Assembly (NCBI RefSeq): GCF_964204645.1
Contig: NC_134025.1
Span: 17,020,001 to 17,084,000 of the forward strand
Length of the DNA: 64,000 nucleotides
From: Tubulanus polymorphus
Lineage: Eukaryota > Nemertea > Palaeonemertea > Tubulaniformes > Tubulanidae
Reading direction: 5' to 3'
The position numbers and the translations under genes are program-made. The first letter of the stretch is position 1. Every line of letters starts with the position of its first letter. Below the pieces are notes generated by a model. The model was not told where the DNA came from, did not search any database, and saw only the letters and a program-made list of their open reading frames with translations. Positions 11,117 to 21,750 of the stretch are shown in pieces.

Positions 11117-13028
11117 AGGCCAGCCGTAGGCTGAGCATATTACTATACAAATGGAGCGAATTTAAATGACATGGTTTCCAGAGCAAAGGCTCTTTGTCCG
11201 TGTAACTGAGCATATATTCATACAAATCATTCATTAAAGCATATTCCATTCTCCAAACTCTACGTAGCTGAATTTTGAAAGAGGGCCTCGTTAAAATTTA
11301 TATGAGCTTTTTTGCGAATAACTGATTGCAAAAATGTTGGTTTTGAAAAGCCAATCAGAAAGCAAAGACTCCTCTATGATTGGCTTAGCCGTAGAAATCA
11401 GCAGGTGTTCATGTGAACCCGTGGTATCGTCTACTGTTTTACTTCCGGGTTTTATTTTAAGATCTAAAATTGTATTTCAAGATCGATTTCTGTGAAAGCT
11501 TTAGTTGATCTGGTTTTTGGGAGGAATATTTTTATTAGCACTAGAGAAAATATCATTGACCATTGTGCAAAGTCCGGGAAAAATAGCTTTTTCTCAAATC
11601 GGATAGATGACCTTGATATGCTAATTAGCCATGGGCTCAAACTACAAATTCAATCACATTTTATTTTTCAAAAAATTATTGAATCCAATTCAATTTTACT
11701 TTAATTGAACAAATAAAAACATCAAATCCAATTCAATTTTGTTTTATTGAGCAAATTTCAGAAAATTAAATTCTATTCCGCATCAATGAGACCAAGGGAA
11801 AAGATTCATCTGAGGTACTTGTGCTGCCAGATCCAGTCGCTGTCTGTGCTATTTTTGGCGAACCGTAGGTTTGCCTATGCAAACGGTCTGATGAAGCAGT
11901 TTTCATTGAAAATGAATAGAGTACCGGTGTGTCAACAAGGCACAAACATTGGCTGTTGAACCAATAGTGTTGATTTTTGGTATCATGGTTTGGCTTAGTG
12001 AGTTCTCGAGCCCACAAAAATTTCATAGTGATCGAGTTATTTTTAGGGAACTTATTCTTGAAAAACACGCAAAAACCCCGCTTTTTAGCACTAAGTAATG
12101 GCACGTTTTTGCATATGACAATTTGCATGCTTGGAATTGAAATATATGAAAGTTCAATCCTTCCTGGGAGTGTCGCGGTTTTTATTTCGACTGATCTCAA
12201 TGTATTTTTCGACCTACAGCCCCTCACTTTATAATCCCCCTAAATTTCCTCGCTTCTATTTATTTGAGTTGACCTTGTTACCTGAGCTACCATTAATGTG
12301 ATTGGCTGTTTGTGGGATATACGGGAAATTCCGGCGTTTCTGATGTCATCGGGAAAGCCCATTGGGAAAGCCTAATGTGAAACCCAAAACAAAATGGCGA
12401 GCATTTTATTCGACTAGGTATCGTACGTTTGCATATAATTTGTTCGTTGTCACGAATATAAGCGAGTAGGCTGTTTAATTCAGTATCTGAACTAGCCAGT
12501 ACGAAGATACCAATGGTAGGGGTCTTCCAAGTCGGTATTTATTTGTATATTTAAGAAAAAAATCATAGCCGGTATTTGTTTTGATTTCTAGAAAAAAAAG
12601 TCTGTATGCGTATATGTTTGTATTTTTTGACATATTGTCGATGGATGGATTCTGACTTGTGAAATTGCAACTGCGTCGCTAATACATTTGTATATACACG
12701 AATATATTTGTATATACACGGCAATCATAGTATACACAGCACTCTCACACATCCGCAGGCGCATATATTGTCAGCCTCATACATCTCTAATCCAAATTAA
12801 TTCATATTTATTATAATATTTTTGACAATATATGCACTCAATGATTTAATGGTGAGCCACAGGGCCATTGGACCTTTATTGTATTCTACGATTGTATTGT
12901 GTAAATTATTAGGTATTGACTCTGAGCTAGGAGTATATTTTGACAAAGTTAACCCACAGAATGCATCATCATTTGCCATTTTATGAAAAGCTGACAGGTT
13001 GGCCATAGTGCCCCTTGAGGCTCCTGTT
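11117..13028 (+). mobile_element. HINE-B copy 1
   Basis: Starts after TTTTTT with AGGCCAGCCGTAGGCTGAGC, a hairpin head. Ends with GGTTGGCC, the near complement of the 5' GGCCAGCC, then the hairpin-like GCCCCTTGAGGC and TCCTGTT. The body includes a segment with GCCAATCA and TGATTGGC. An internal piece at 12851-12881 resembles the HINE-D 3' end. A 153-codon minus-strand frame at 11766-12227 looks like chance. Other HINE-B copies are at 17580, 22858, 29257, 47042 and 47583. Confidence 0.65.
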
Positions 13029-13045
13029 TGTTTTAATACACTTAC

Positions 13046-13130
13046 TCAAAACCTCCATAGCTGTTTTATACTCTCTCCAGACAGCAGCCTTGGTTTCCGA
13101 GGATGGTAACAATTTGATGTGGAATCTTTT
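13046..13130 (-). pseudogene. transposase-like gene, exon 2 downstream half
   Basis: Minus-strand coding with the motif HIKLLPSSETKAAVWREYK, ending at the donor A|GTAAGTG. It continues the exon broken at 15458. If the material between the outer TTAA sites (13129 and 15454) is ignored, the codons for ...PGF and KRFH... meet in frame. From memory this motif belongs to a large dispersed invertebrate protein family annotated elsewhere with DUF7869, probably a transposase. That identity is not proven here. Further exons to the left were not found, and HINE-B sits 17 bp downstream in the intron. Confidence 0.6.
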
Positions 13131-13132
13131 AA

Positions 13133-14444
13133 CCTCTTCACTACCATATATACAGTAGACTCCGCATACCTCGCAGTCATACACCTCGGAATATTGCTTA
13201 GCTCAGAACAAATCTCAAATATTTTTCTTAATGCAATTATTTCTCAAATGAAAATCTCCGAGTAGCTCGGAATTGCATACGTCGGAATATCGCATACCTC
13301 AGAATGATTTTTTTATAAATTGAGTCCTAAACTCGTGTACCTCGGAAATTCTGAACATCGTCCCGACAATATTTTTTCAAAAACGCATCCCTAGCCTACT
13401 GCATTATTTTTCGTTAAAGGGGCTGTTGCAAGAATGCATATAATCAGCTGATGATCGTAAGAATTGGAAGCGTGCTAGTCGCGCTAGTTCTCGGCTGTCT
13501 TTAATACGAATAGCCAATTGAATGGATGTAGGCGGAGCTATAGACTTGTCACTGCACATCAAACCCACGTGTTTTTAAATTCTCTCAACTGGGAAGGAGG
13601 GGCTTTACTTGGTGTACTACAGTACGATGTTTTGATCGAAAAGATGAAAGTCAAATCTCCCGGGGGGGATATGCGGTTTTGATTGAAATAACAATAAAAG
13701 CCTGTCAGATATGGTACATATACAATGTTTATTCAACATAGATTAGTATAAGAAGGATAATTTGAGCCCACGTGTCAGCAACAATTTTTTTATGACAAAA
13801 TTTGCGGACCTTGTATACCTTGAAAATCGTATACCTCAGAAAAAATTTTGCAATCCCAAGAATTCCGAGGTAAGCGGAGTCTACTGTATTTGTAAAGCTA
13901 AGGTCTTCAGCCATCAGATGTTGTTTAGAATCAAATCGATTAAATCAGAAATTGATCACCAATAATTATTGATCGATTTGTGGATCGATCAATGGATTTT
14001 GATCGAATAACTTGTAATGATCCATTTCCAGCACGTTTTTTGTATTCTTATCGTGTAGTGATTGACTGTCTACTAAATCTGGACCAGGATGACATTTTAT
14101 AAAAGAAACAGCTAAAAATACAGACAAAAAACTCATGCACGTGCCTTGTTTCGCGCGCAAAGTGGTGCATGTTGTCACTTAAGCATAAATTCAATTCGAT
14201 TCAGTTCAGTATTTGAGGCACTGATTGGCCATTTATGAGTAAATAGTGTAACTAAATTGAAGCAGACGATCATTTAGTACGTCTATACACCAGCGGCGTA
14301 GTGACTCACCACACCAGCAATTGTAGTAAATGAATATATTTGTGACGTAAATGAATATATTTGCGACGTAAATATACGTCGCGCATGGTGAGAGAAGGTC
14401 ATTATTTGCGACGTAAATATACGTCACGCGTGGTTGCGAAGAGG
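13133..14444 (-). mobile_element. piggyBac-like element P1, non-autonomous
   Basis: Flanked by TTAA at 13129-13132 and 14445-14448. The ends are CCTCTTCACTACCA (left) and the complement of CCTCTTCGCAACCA (right). The right 350 bp match the piece at 21400-21746, including the translation start at 14095, but the reading frame stops after about 15 codons. A pogo-like MITE (13153-13886) is inserted 20 bp inside the left end. TTAA duplication with CCT-starting ends is the piggyBac pattern. No transposase domain remains. Confidence 0.6.
13153..13886. mobile_element. pogo/Tigger-like MITE
   Basis: Flanked by TA (13151-13152, 13887-13888). Terminal inverted repeats begin CAGTAGACTCCGC(A/T)TACCTCG. 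Inside, several diverged copies of TACCTCGGAA recur near 13280, 13340 and 13820. The ends resemble those of pogo/Tigger transposons. It has no transposase. A related remnant is at 44340-44425. Confidence 0.65.
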
Positions 14445-14448
14445 TTAA

Positions 14449-15453
14449 CCCTTACAATACCACTACCGTATGGCATATGGTACAAATTGACAAGCTAGCA
14501 TACCCGTACCGTATGTAATACGGTATCGCTTAACCCTTCTTACAGAAGGGCATATCTATCAGTATCAGCTGGTGCTGCCATCTGCATAAAATCCAAGATG
14601 GCAAAAAACAGTGAAAGGAAAAAAACAATTTGGCTGGATGAAACGGTTCAGCAACTCGTATATGATGCTGACAGTGATGCTGGTGACTTGCAATTTGGTA
14701 GTGAACAAATTGAGAGTGACAACGAATATGACAGCAGCAGTTCACATGAAGAGACTTAGTCAGAAAATAGGTTTATAGTGCCGACAATGATTTTGATGAT
14801 GAAAATGAAATCAGTGACAATTTTTTAGACCCTGTTGATACGGTTGTCATGGTAACGGACACCAATAACAATAATGAAGAACCAGAAACTGTCCATCCTC
14901 AAGGTCACATGTATCCAAATTATCTGTTTTATTTGTAAGCCCAAAGGTTATCAACACCGTGGCATACAATGTATCAGTGTCAAATATATAGGTAACAATT
15001 TTCTGAGGCCTGAAATTATACCCCAATGAAACCCCTTACATCCGGCCTTCCGACATATCAGTGGAAAAGTGGGTAAATCAGTGGAAAAATAAATCTTTTA
15101 GTTCTATTGCTTTGAAATTTTTACTACATAAAGTAAGGATATATGGCATACAGTTTCAGTTGGAATTGAGTAGATCAGTCCATTTTGCTGGGAGACAGAG
15201 CAGTTTATCTGAAACTTTTTCATGAACTTTTTTCATGGCGGCCATCTTGGAGTATGTGACCTTGACCTCAAGTTCACTTATACCCACATTATTTATGTCT
15301 ACTTTGTTGGCCCAAAAGTTATGAACAACATGCTATATAATTTTTCTGTGTCAGATACCTTGGTAACTATTCTATGAAGCCTCAAATATACCCCTATAAA
15401 CCCCTAAATTCCCTCCGGTACAGCAGCGGAGACACTATGTGATATTGAAAGGG
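14449..15453 (+). mobile_element. piggyBac-like element P2
   Basis: Flanked by TTAA at 14445-14448, shared with P1, and at 15454-15457. The ends are CCCTTACAATACC and the complement of CCCTTTCAATATC. It contains a 53-codon frame at 14598 and, further right, two imperfect copies of a ~340-bp segment (14930-15060 and 15290-15410 mark them). It sits in the coding exon of the minus-strand transposase-like gene. Confidence 0.6.
14598..14759 (+). pseudogene. acidic N-terminal piece, possibly of a piggyBac transposase
   Basis: 53 codons and a stop. The product begins MAKNSERKKTIWLDE and ends in an acidic Ser-rich stretch (…SDNEYDSSSSHEET). Acidic, Ser-rich N-termini are usual in piggyBac transposases and the frame lies inside a TTAA-flanked element, but no catalytic domain follows. 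After the stop an acidic reading continues in another frame (DNDFDDENEISD-like), which suggests decay. Confidence 0.4.
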
Positions 15454-15457
15454 TTAA

Positions 15458-15650
15458 ACCCGGGAACACTACCAGGAAGAACTAGGGCAATTGCATCGGC
15501 GAAATTTACAAAAAATTGAACTACTCGCTGGATGTCCTCGTATTTCAGGTAGTGCAGATTAGACTTGTGCCGACAGTTTTTTTTACCCTTGGAATTAGAC
15601 CGTTTTCTTCATAGTGCTTGATGACTGCCATCAATTTGTTGTGGCTGATG
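15458..15650 (-). pseudogene. transposase-like gene, exon 2 upstream half
   Basis: After the acceptor TTCCGTTTTTCAG the exon reads ISHNKLMAVIKHYEENGLIPR. A one- or two-base shift then leads into YEDIQRVVQFFVNFAD and LVLPGSVPGF, where the TTAA of P2 interrupts it. The exon resumes at 13130. The phase agrees with exon 1 if its donor is CA|GTAATT. The order (HNKL…HYEENGL…YEDIQRVV…LPG..PGF…KLLPSSETK) is that of the N-terminal region of the DUF7869-type family as I remember it. The frameshift and transposon insertions mean the gene is dead. Confidence 0.6.
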
Positions 15651-15726
15651 CTGAAAAACGGAACAAAGTAATTTTAATCTTAAAAAATTATATATGTGTT
15701 AAGGCCTACCTACCCAGAAGAATTAC

Positions 15727-15833
15727 TGCAACACCTGTTCATCTGATACACGGGTACCACGTAAATTCATCTTAGAAAGTTCATTCAATTGACGGGCAAT
15801 TTCGTCATTATTTTGCAGCTTTGAAAGCGCCAT
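15727..15833 (-). pseudogene. transposase-like gene, exon 1
   Basis: Begins MALSKLQNNDEIARQLNELS and continues KMNLRGTRVSDEQVL; 35 codons plus two bases to the donor CA|GTAATT. An in-frame upstream ATG at 16013 exists. The 15833 start is preferred because the family-like part begins there. Exon 2 starts at 15650 after a 76-bp intron. Confidence 0.5.
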
Positions 15834-16013
15834 AATGAATATAAAAGTCACCGTATATAATCTTCTGCCAGATGCTGACCTTGTGATTTTATTACCTGAT
15901 GATAAACAGCAAAAAAACGATTTTAATCGAGTTTTCAGTGACCAACACGAGCATTCAAACGCGGAAGTCAAATCGGCCTTTTGTTTACAACGGAAGTTTG
16001 TGCACTCAGCCAA

Positions 16014-16714
16014 TCAGCGCGCAGTATTCGCATCAGGTGAACTCTTCATAGCAACAACAACAGTTTGTTTATAGGATATCCCCAATTCTCGCAGCTGATT
16101 GGCTTAGGATTATGTCATTCGGGGTTTCATGTCGTCATTATTAGAAACTGGAGATTCACAGCTCTCCGCACATATTTAATTCGTTGAGGTATTCCCCCGG
16201 AAAGATTGAAATTTTTGCTGATGAAAATTACAGTTTTGGGACAAAATTCCTTCTTTTGTTTTAAGGAAGAATTTATGAGTTACCAACTTAAACCACACAT
16301 CAATACAAGTGTCTTGTACAGGGCTACTATCCACACTCTGCAACCACTATTCTATCGCCAACTTATTAAGTAATTGCTGAAACCTTATCAAATGCTTTTT
16401 GAAATCCATAAAGACTAATTGAGGCCTAACAGTCGATTTTCTAGAGTCAAATAACCATCTGGTCCAGTCATCCATGGTTTCAAAGTAGGCCTCATTGACT
16501 GTTTGTCAACCATCCCTTTGTAAAACCGATTTGACAGTTGCACATGATTCTAACTTCCCTTCAATTTTTATGGCATGATGCGACTGCGTACACGCGATCA
16601 TTGACACAGTATTCAGACAAGATCAAGAATACGAACAATGATATGCAGAAAACCGGTTATTGCTGCCTTGCAGCTATATTTTTAATTGCGTTTCTGTTTA
16701 ATTTTTGCTTTACC
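16014..16714. other. no gene seen
   Basis: AT-rich. The + strand frame at 15835-16074 overlaps the transposase-like exon in antisense and looks like chance. Confidence 0.3.
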
Positions 16715-17552
16715 TAATAATCCATGAGCCAATCTTCAAGTTTCTTCAATTCTATTGCGTAGCTCAAGAACATATTGATATGAATTCTTTACTTCATCAT
16801 CATTATCAGTTTTATCATCACGCGTCCAAATTTATTTTAAAATGGTTAAGGGCCCCTGGACTGTCCTTCCATATAAAAGTTCATAAGGAGAAAAGTTGAG
16901 AGACTCCTGTGGAACTTCTTTATATGCAAAAAGCAAACTAGATATGTATCCATCCCAATCTTGTGGACGTTCTATACACATACGTCTAAGCATACGCTTC
17001 AAAATCCCATTAAAATTCTCGCATAACCCATTAGCCATAGGATGGTATGGAGATGAATGTACTTGTTTTATCGCCAATAATCTCATGATTTCCTTCATAA
17101 CATTGGAAACGAATTGCGGACCCCAATCAGATAGAATTACTTTGGGAAAACCCAAACGAGAAAATATATCTAATAATCCTTCCGTTACATCAGTAGTTTC
17201 ACAATTCTTCGATGGAATGGCCTCAGGAAACCGTGTGGCATAATCAATTAATGTAAGAATATACCTATATCCTCGATCACTTTTTTCCAAAGGCCCAATG
17301 AAATCAATTGCAACCTTTGAAAAAGGACACAATAGGAATGTTTCCCAAAAATACTATACCTATTCTACCTTTGTCAATCGTCTTTTGACAAGCATCACAC
17401 GATTGGCAATACCTTCTAACATCACCAATTATACCTGGCCAATAAAAGCTACTTTGTATTCTATTTATCGTTTTGTTACTCTTCAAATGACCCGCCAAAA
17501 TAGAATCATGAGCCACTTCAAGAACTCCATTTCGTAACTCTTTTGGTACCAT
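16715..17552 (-). pseudogene. Ty3/Gypsy integrase (decayed)
   Basis: 17552-17304 holds the zinc-binding region (AHDSILAGH…YCQSCDACQ). A shifted frame, 17332-16832, holds the DDE core: Asp in AIDFIGP, Asp in LSDWGPQF, Glu in CENFNG. Weak coding (…YQYVLELRNRIEE…) continues to about 16715. Integrases insert the retroelement cDNA. There is one frameshift between zinc finger and core, and later stops. It lies next to the protease at 18070 with only ~500 bp between (plus a HINE-B fragment) and no reverse transcriptase there. That is the PR-IN order of Gmr1-like elements. Confidence 0.7.
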
Positions 17553-17579
17553 AAGCTGTTTAAAAGATCGATCATTTTT

Positions 17580-17862
17580 AAGCCAGCCGTAGGCTGAGCC
17601 TATTACTATACAAATGGAGCGAATTTAAATGACATGGTTTCTAGAGCAAAGGCTCTTTTACTGTGCGACTGAGCATATATTCATACAAATCATTCATTTA
17701 AGCATTATCCATTCTCCAAACTCTACGTAGCTGAATTTTGAAAGAGGGCCTCAATTTATATGAGCTTTTTCGCGAATATCTGATCGCATAAATATTGGTT
17801 TTGAAAAGCCAATCAGAAAGCAAAAACTCCTTTATGATTGGCTTAGCCACAGAAATCAGCAG
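17580..17862 (+). mobile_element. HINE-B 5' fragment in Gypsy remnant
   Basis: The first ~283 bp of HINE-B, starting AAGCCAGCCGTAGGCTGAGC after TTTT. Gypsy coding continues on both sides, so the insertion is later than the retroelement. The 3' part of HINE-B is missing. Confidence 0.65.
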
Positions 17863-18440
17863 AAACCATCTTCATCTTGAATAAAACTAACCTTTGCTCC
17901 ACTCTTTGTTATACGAACATTTTTCCCAACATTATCTTTTGCTTGTCTCAAAGAATCATCATCTTGTTGCATCTGAACTAAATCATTTCAATCAATATCT
18001 AACACCTTGGCTTCTTAAACCATTAAAAGATGTAACGACTTTTTGATTTCCTTTTTCTGTGATCTTGTTTCAACAGCACAAACTTTGAAAAAAAAATTTT
18101 TCCATTTTTTCCATATCAGGCACCCCTTTGGCTCCTGGAATGTTACCAATTATTACATCAAACACAGGATTATTCATACACATGGCTTCAACCTTACCAG
18201 AATAATACGGTGTCTGAACATGCAACTCAACTATTGGAACTTTAATCATTTTTCCATTCAATAGAATGCATAAATTTTCTTTACCGGTATTCATGTCAGG
18301 TGTAACTAGTCTTTTACTAACAACTACAGATGAACATCCAGTATCCCTCATTACTCGGACATTTTCACCATTTACTAAACCTTGACCAACCGTAACTTTT
18401 TCAGGTTCAATGCCATTTTGTATACCTGCACTTCCATAAT
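17863..18440 (-). pseudogene. Ty3/Gypsy protease and protease-integrase linker
   Basis: The protease carries the active-site motif DTGCSS (in RDTGCSSVVVSK, near 18340) and the family motif FDVIIGNIPGA near 18140. Downstream, 17960-17867 encodes the linker (…LRQAKDNVGKNVRI…). This is an aspartic protease that would process Gag-Pol. Stops interrupt the frame upstream and downstream. Confidence 0.65.
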
Positions 18441-18479
18441 GTAATCACTGCCCACTTGACATTTCAACAAACTGGTTCA

Positions 18480-19011
18480 TCGGTCTTCAAAGGAGCCATC
18501 CAACCATTGTCAAATTTAACATAATGTTTATCCTCTTTTCCCATAAACGCCTTTTCTTTCTTTTTGTTAACCAATGGACACTTGTTGGCATAATGACCAA
18601 ATTTGTCATAAATAAAACAATTCCCTTACAATGTACCAAAGACATGAGGCCCAATCATCCTTAGGCCAATGACAGGCATGAGCATACTTTTCAAACCGAT
18701 ACAAATATGCATCAATATCCTCTGACCTTTCATCGAAATATTGTAAATTATTATTTTTCACCTTATTGTATTTCACCTTTGATCGGACACTTCATCATTC
18801 TAAGCTTAATTGTATTAATTATATATTCTAATAACTCTTCTTTTCCAAGCTTATGATTCATGTTGTCTCTGACATTCCTGTTCCTCTCGTTCACGTTCTT
18901 CTTTTCTTTCGTCACATGACCTCTTTCATCGCTTTAAAAGGCTGTAAACTCATTACCTGTTAAACCCAATTCTTTTACCATTTCGACTAAATCCTTCAAT
19001 TCAGAATCCAT
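18480..19011 (-). pseudogene. Ty3/Gypsy Gag remnant
   Basis: The start MDSELKDLVEMVKELGLTG is at 19011. Capsid-like YFDERSEDIDAYLYRFEKYA lies near 18750-18690. A broken zinc knuckle (C-X2-Y in place of the second Cys, then GHYANKC) is near 18620-18570. Frames are shifted and much capsid sequence is missing. Confidence 0.6.
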
Positions 19012-19380
19012 TTTGACTATCTAAACCAATAATTATGATTCAGTAAAAGAAAGTTGTCATCAACCACAATATAAGGAGAAGTAATGAACTCCAGACAAAA
19101 ACTTCAAAATTTGACCGTAGACAATTTCACAGTTTTCTTATACCTCCAAACAAGCCATACTAACCATCCAAAACCTTTTATATAGTTCAGGTATTTAAGC
19201 ACTAACCGATTTAAAGTTCAGCTACAACAATCTATGATATTCCAACTAACTAACTTATACTACACACATTTTCTCAATTACCCTATCATATGCACATTAT
19301 ACCATTTAGACTAATAAATATAACCATTATGATTCCAAAACAATATAATCTTTGTTTTCTTTTCAATACTTAGCACACAT
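19012..19380. other. likely Gypsy leader region
   Basis: No coding. Position suggests untranslated leader of the remnant at 16715-19011. No LTR pair was found. Confidence 0.3.
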
Positions 19381-19668
19381 ACCGCATACCCCAATAACTA
19401 TATGAACGCGAAATCGTAAAGTATGTACCACATTCACCAATAACTATAACCACTAAACCGCAAAGTTTTTACCGCACCACCAATAATTATGAACGCTAAA
19501 ACACAAAGTAATTTCCACATATACCAATAATTATAAACACTAAATCACAAAGTAGATTCCGCATACACCAATTACTATAAACACCAAATCGCAAAGTGTT
19601 AACTGCATACACGAATAACTATAAACGCCAAATCGCAAAGTAGATTCCGCATATACCAATAACTATAT
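19381..19668. repeat. minisatellite, ~44-bp unit, about 6.5 copies
   Basis: Units of the form CCGCATACACCAATAACTAT followed by AAACGCNAAATCGCAAAGT, 44-46 bp each, moderately diverged. They lie just upstream of the Gag remnant in its orientation. Confidence 0.75.
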
Positions 19669-20404
19669 TTTGTTACCACTCTCCATAAATCGATCAACCA
19701 AAATAACATGGGAAGAATTACACACACTCCACAACGACATCCATAGCAAGGAAATTTTTTCATCGAACTTCGTGATGTTTCCTTAACTTGTAAACTCAAT
19801 GACCACAGCGTATCATAAGATCACGACAATCACATGAACAGTCAATGATGGACGAACACCAATATCGATGATAATGAATAACGCACAATAAAAAACGCAA
19901 ACGCAATATGATATATCAACTCAAAGTGATGGCATTGATAGGATTCTCTCAATTAAGAGAACTCTGCGTCTCCTGGACGAGCCCCCGTTGTGATGATTTC
20001 GATGCCAGGGCACTCAAATGATATCGACGATGACGAATTACGTAGCCCTAAAGAAACTTACGGAGTACGAGATTCACTCAGATTTGATGAAGTGCTTTTG
20101 CTGTATTGCCACTACCAGTCACTTTGTTGCCATCTCCTCTGATGAATTAATAGAGCTGACATCAATGAATATATCCGACAACAGAGACATACTGAAAAAG
20201 AGGAAAAGGAAAATTCATTATACAGCAAAATTCGATTCTCTCTGTTTTTTTTGTTCAGATTTAATCATAGTTTACTCATTGAAAATGAGCTTATTGTAAG
20301 CCATGAGTTAACTCAAATTCGCAACTGTGGAACTGGAACAAGGATATTGCAAATATCTAATTAAGATGCAATACACTAACTATAGATTTTATCCGATTCA
20401 ACTA
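19669..20404. other. no gene seen
   Basis: A 93-codon + frame (20018-20299) has no recognisable motif. Possibly retroelement leader or LTR. Confidence 0.3.
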
Positions 20405-20990
20405 TAATAATAATAATAATTTCTATTTTCGTAAACCATGATGCATTTAATCACATGAACAGTTAATACTTTTTAACAAATTACATAGTATGGTTACGAG
20501 GCATCCAGTGCCAGCCAACAGGCTGTACTTAAAATTAAGGCGCTGGAACCTTGTGCATAGTGCAGGGAAATGGTGCTGTGATACTGATATAAATGATGCT
20601 ATTAATAATAATAATGCTCATAATGATTATTCAATTTTATGATAATAGAAATGACAATAGTGACAAAATGGAGATGGTATAATCAATGATAATAATAGTA
20701 TAAATAGTAATAATAACAATACTAATAATAAAAATAAAAGCAATAGCAATAATGATAATAATAATGATAATGCTTATAATGATAATAATGATAATAATAA
20801 CAATGATAATAATAAAGACAACAATAACAATTACAATACAATGATTATCATAATTATGACAATATACTAATCATTACCATTACTATTACAATAATTAAGG
20901 TAAAGATACTCATAATGATAATAATAATAATAATAATAATGATTTTGACGGCGGAGATAACAAATGACACAGATACAGATAATAATAATG
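20405..20990. repeat. ATA/ATG-rich microsatellite block
   Basis: Degenerate trinucleotide runs (AAT, GAT, ATA) at 20405-20421, 20590-20830 and 20900-20990. A similar block is at 59855-60290. Confidence 0.8.
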
Positions 20991-21108
20991 ATTACAAAGA
21001 TAGATAGTCTAGTATAGCAACAACTGATTAGACAAGACTGGTGGATGACCGGACAATATTCGGAGTATTTCGCCAAATACTAGGCATCTAAGCTAAGAAA
21101 GATTTACT

Positions 21109-21136
21109 GGCCTATATAAGAATTCTTATATAGGCC
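21109..21136. repeat. 28-bp perfect palindrome
   Basis: GGCCTATATAAG followed by its exact complement, centred on GAATTC. It marks the broken left edge of the piggyBac-like piece and contains TATATAAG on both strands. Confidence 0.8.
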
Positions 21137-21746
21137 TATAAGCACGAGTAGTGCTACTAGGCGTTTTTATCAGCTTCCGACGTTTCGGAGAGTGAGGGAC
21201 ACGGGGCCTATCCTCATCTGAACTTTCCGTGTTGTAAACAGCGTCTCTGTTTGAACGACCTTCATTGACGTCCTCATTTGAAATTTGAGAAATTCCAAAC
21301 GTTTCATCAAATCCGTTTTCAGCGCTCTCGTTGCCGTCCTCACCGCTACTCTCTGGCTCATAGTCGTCTAAAATCATTGATAGTGCATGATTCACACTAA
21401 ATCTGGACAAGGATGACATCTAAAAATACAGACAAAAAAACTCATGCACGTGCCTTCTTGTTTCGCACGCAAAGTGGTGCATGTTGTCGCTCAAGCATAA
21501 ATTCAATTCGATTCATTTCACTATTTGAGGCGCCATCTATGAGTAAATAGTGTAACTAAATTGAAACAGACGATCATTTAGTACGTTTATACACCAGCGG
21601 CGTAGTGACTCACCACACCAGCAATTGTAGAAATGAATGAAAAAATAAATAAATGAATATATTTGCGACGCAAATATACGTCGCGCAGGGTGAGAGAAGG
21701 TCATTATTTGCGGCGAAAATATACATCATGCATGGTAGCAAAGAGG
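21126..21746 (-). pseudogene. piggyBac-like element P3, 5' part with transposase N-terminus
   Basis: The right end is CCTCTTTGCTACCATGCATG (minus) next to TTAA at 21747-21750, matching the ends of P1. The frame 21419-21126 (97 aa) starts MSSLSRFSVNHALS, then an acidic Ser/Glu-rich stretch (…ESSGEDGNESAENGFDE…) and a basic patch (PKRRKL). This is the usual N-terminal layout of piggyBac transposases. The frame ends inside the 28-bp palindrome, so the catalytic domain is gone. 21400-21746 repeats 14090-14444. Confidence 0.55.
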
Positions 21747-21750
21747 TTAA

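Noticed and set aside
11766-12227. 153-codon minus-strand open frame
   Set aside because: Lies inside HINE-B, starts and stops without relation to splice or transposon ends, has no motif, and is not kept open in other HINE-B copies.
20867-21076. 69-codon minus-strand frame with a Tyr run
   Set aside because: Low-complexity translation of the ATA-rich repeat block.
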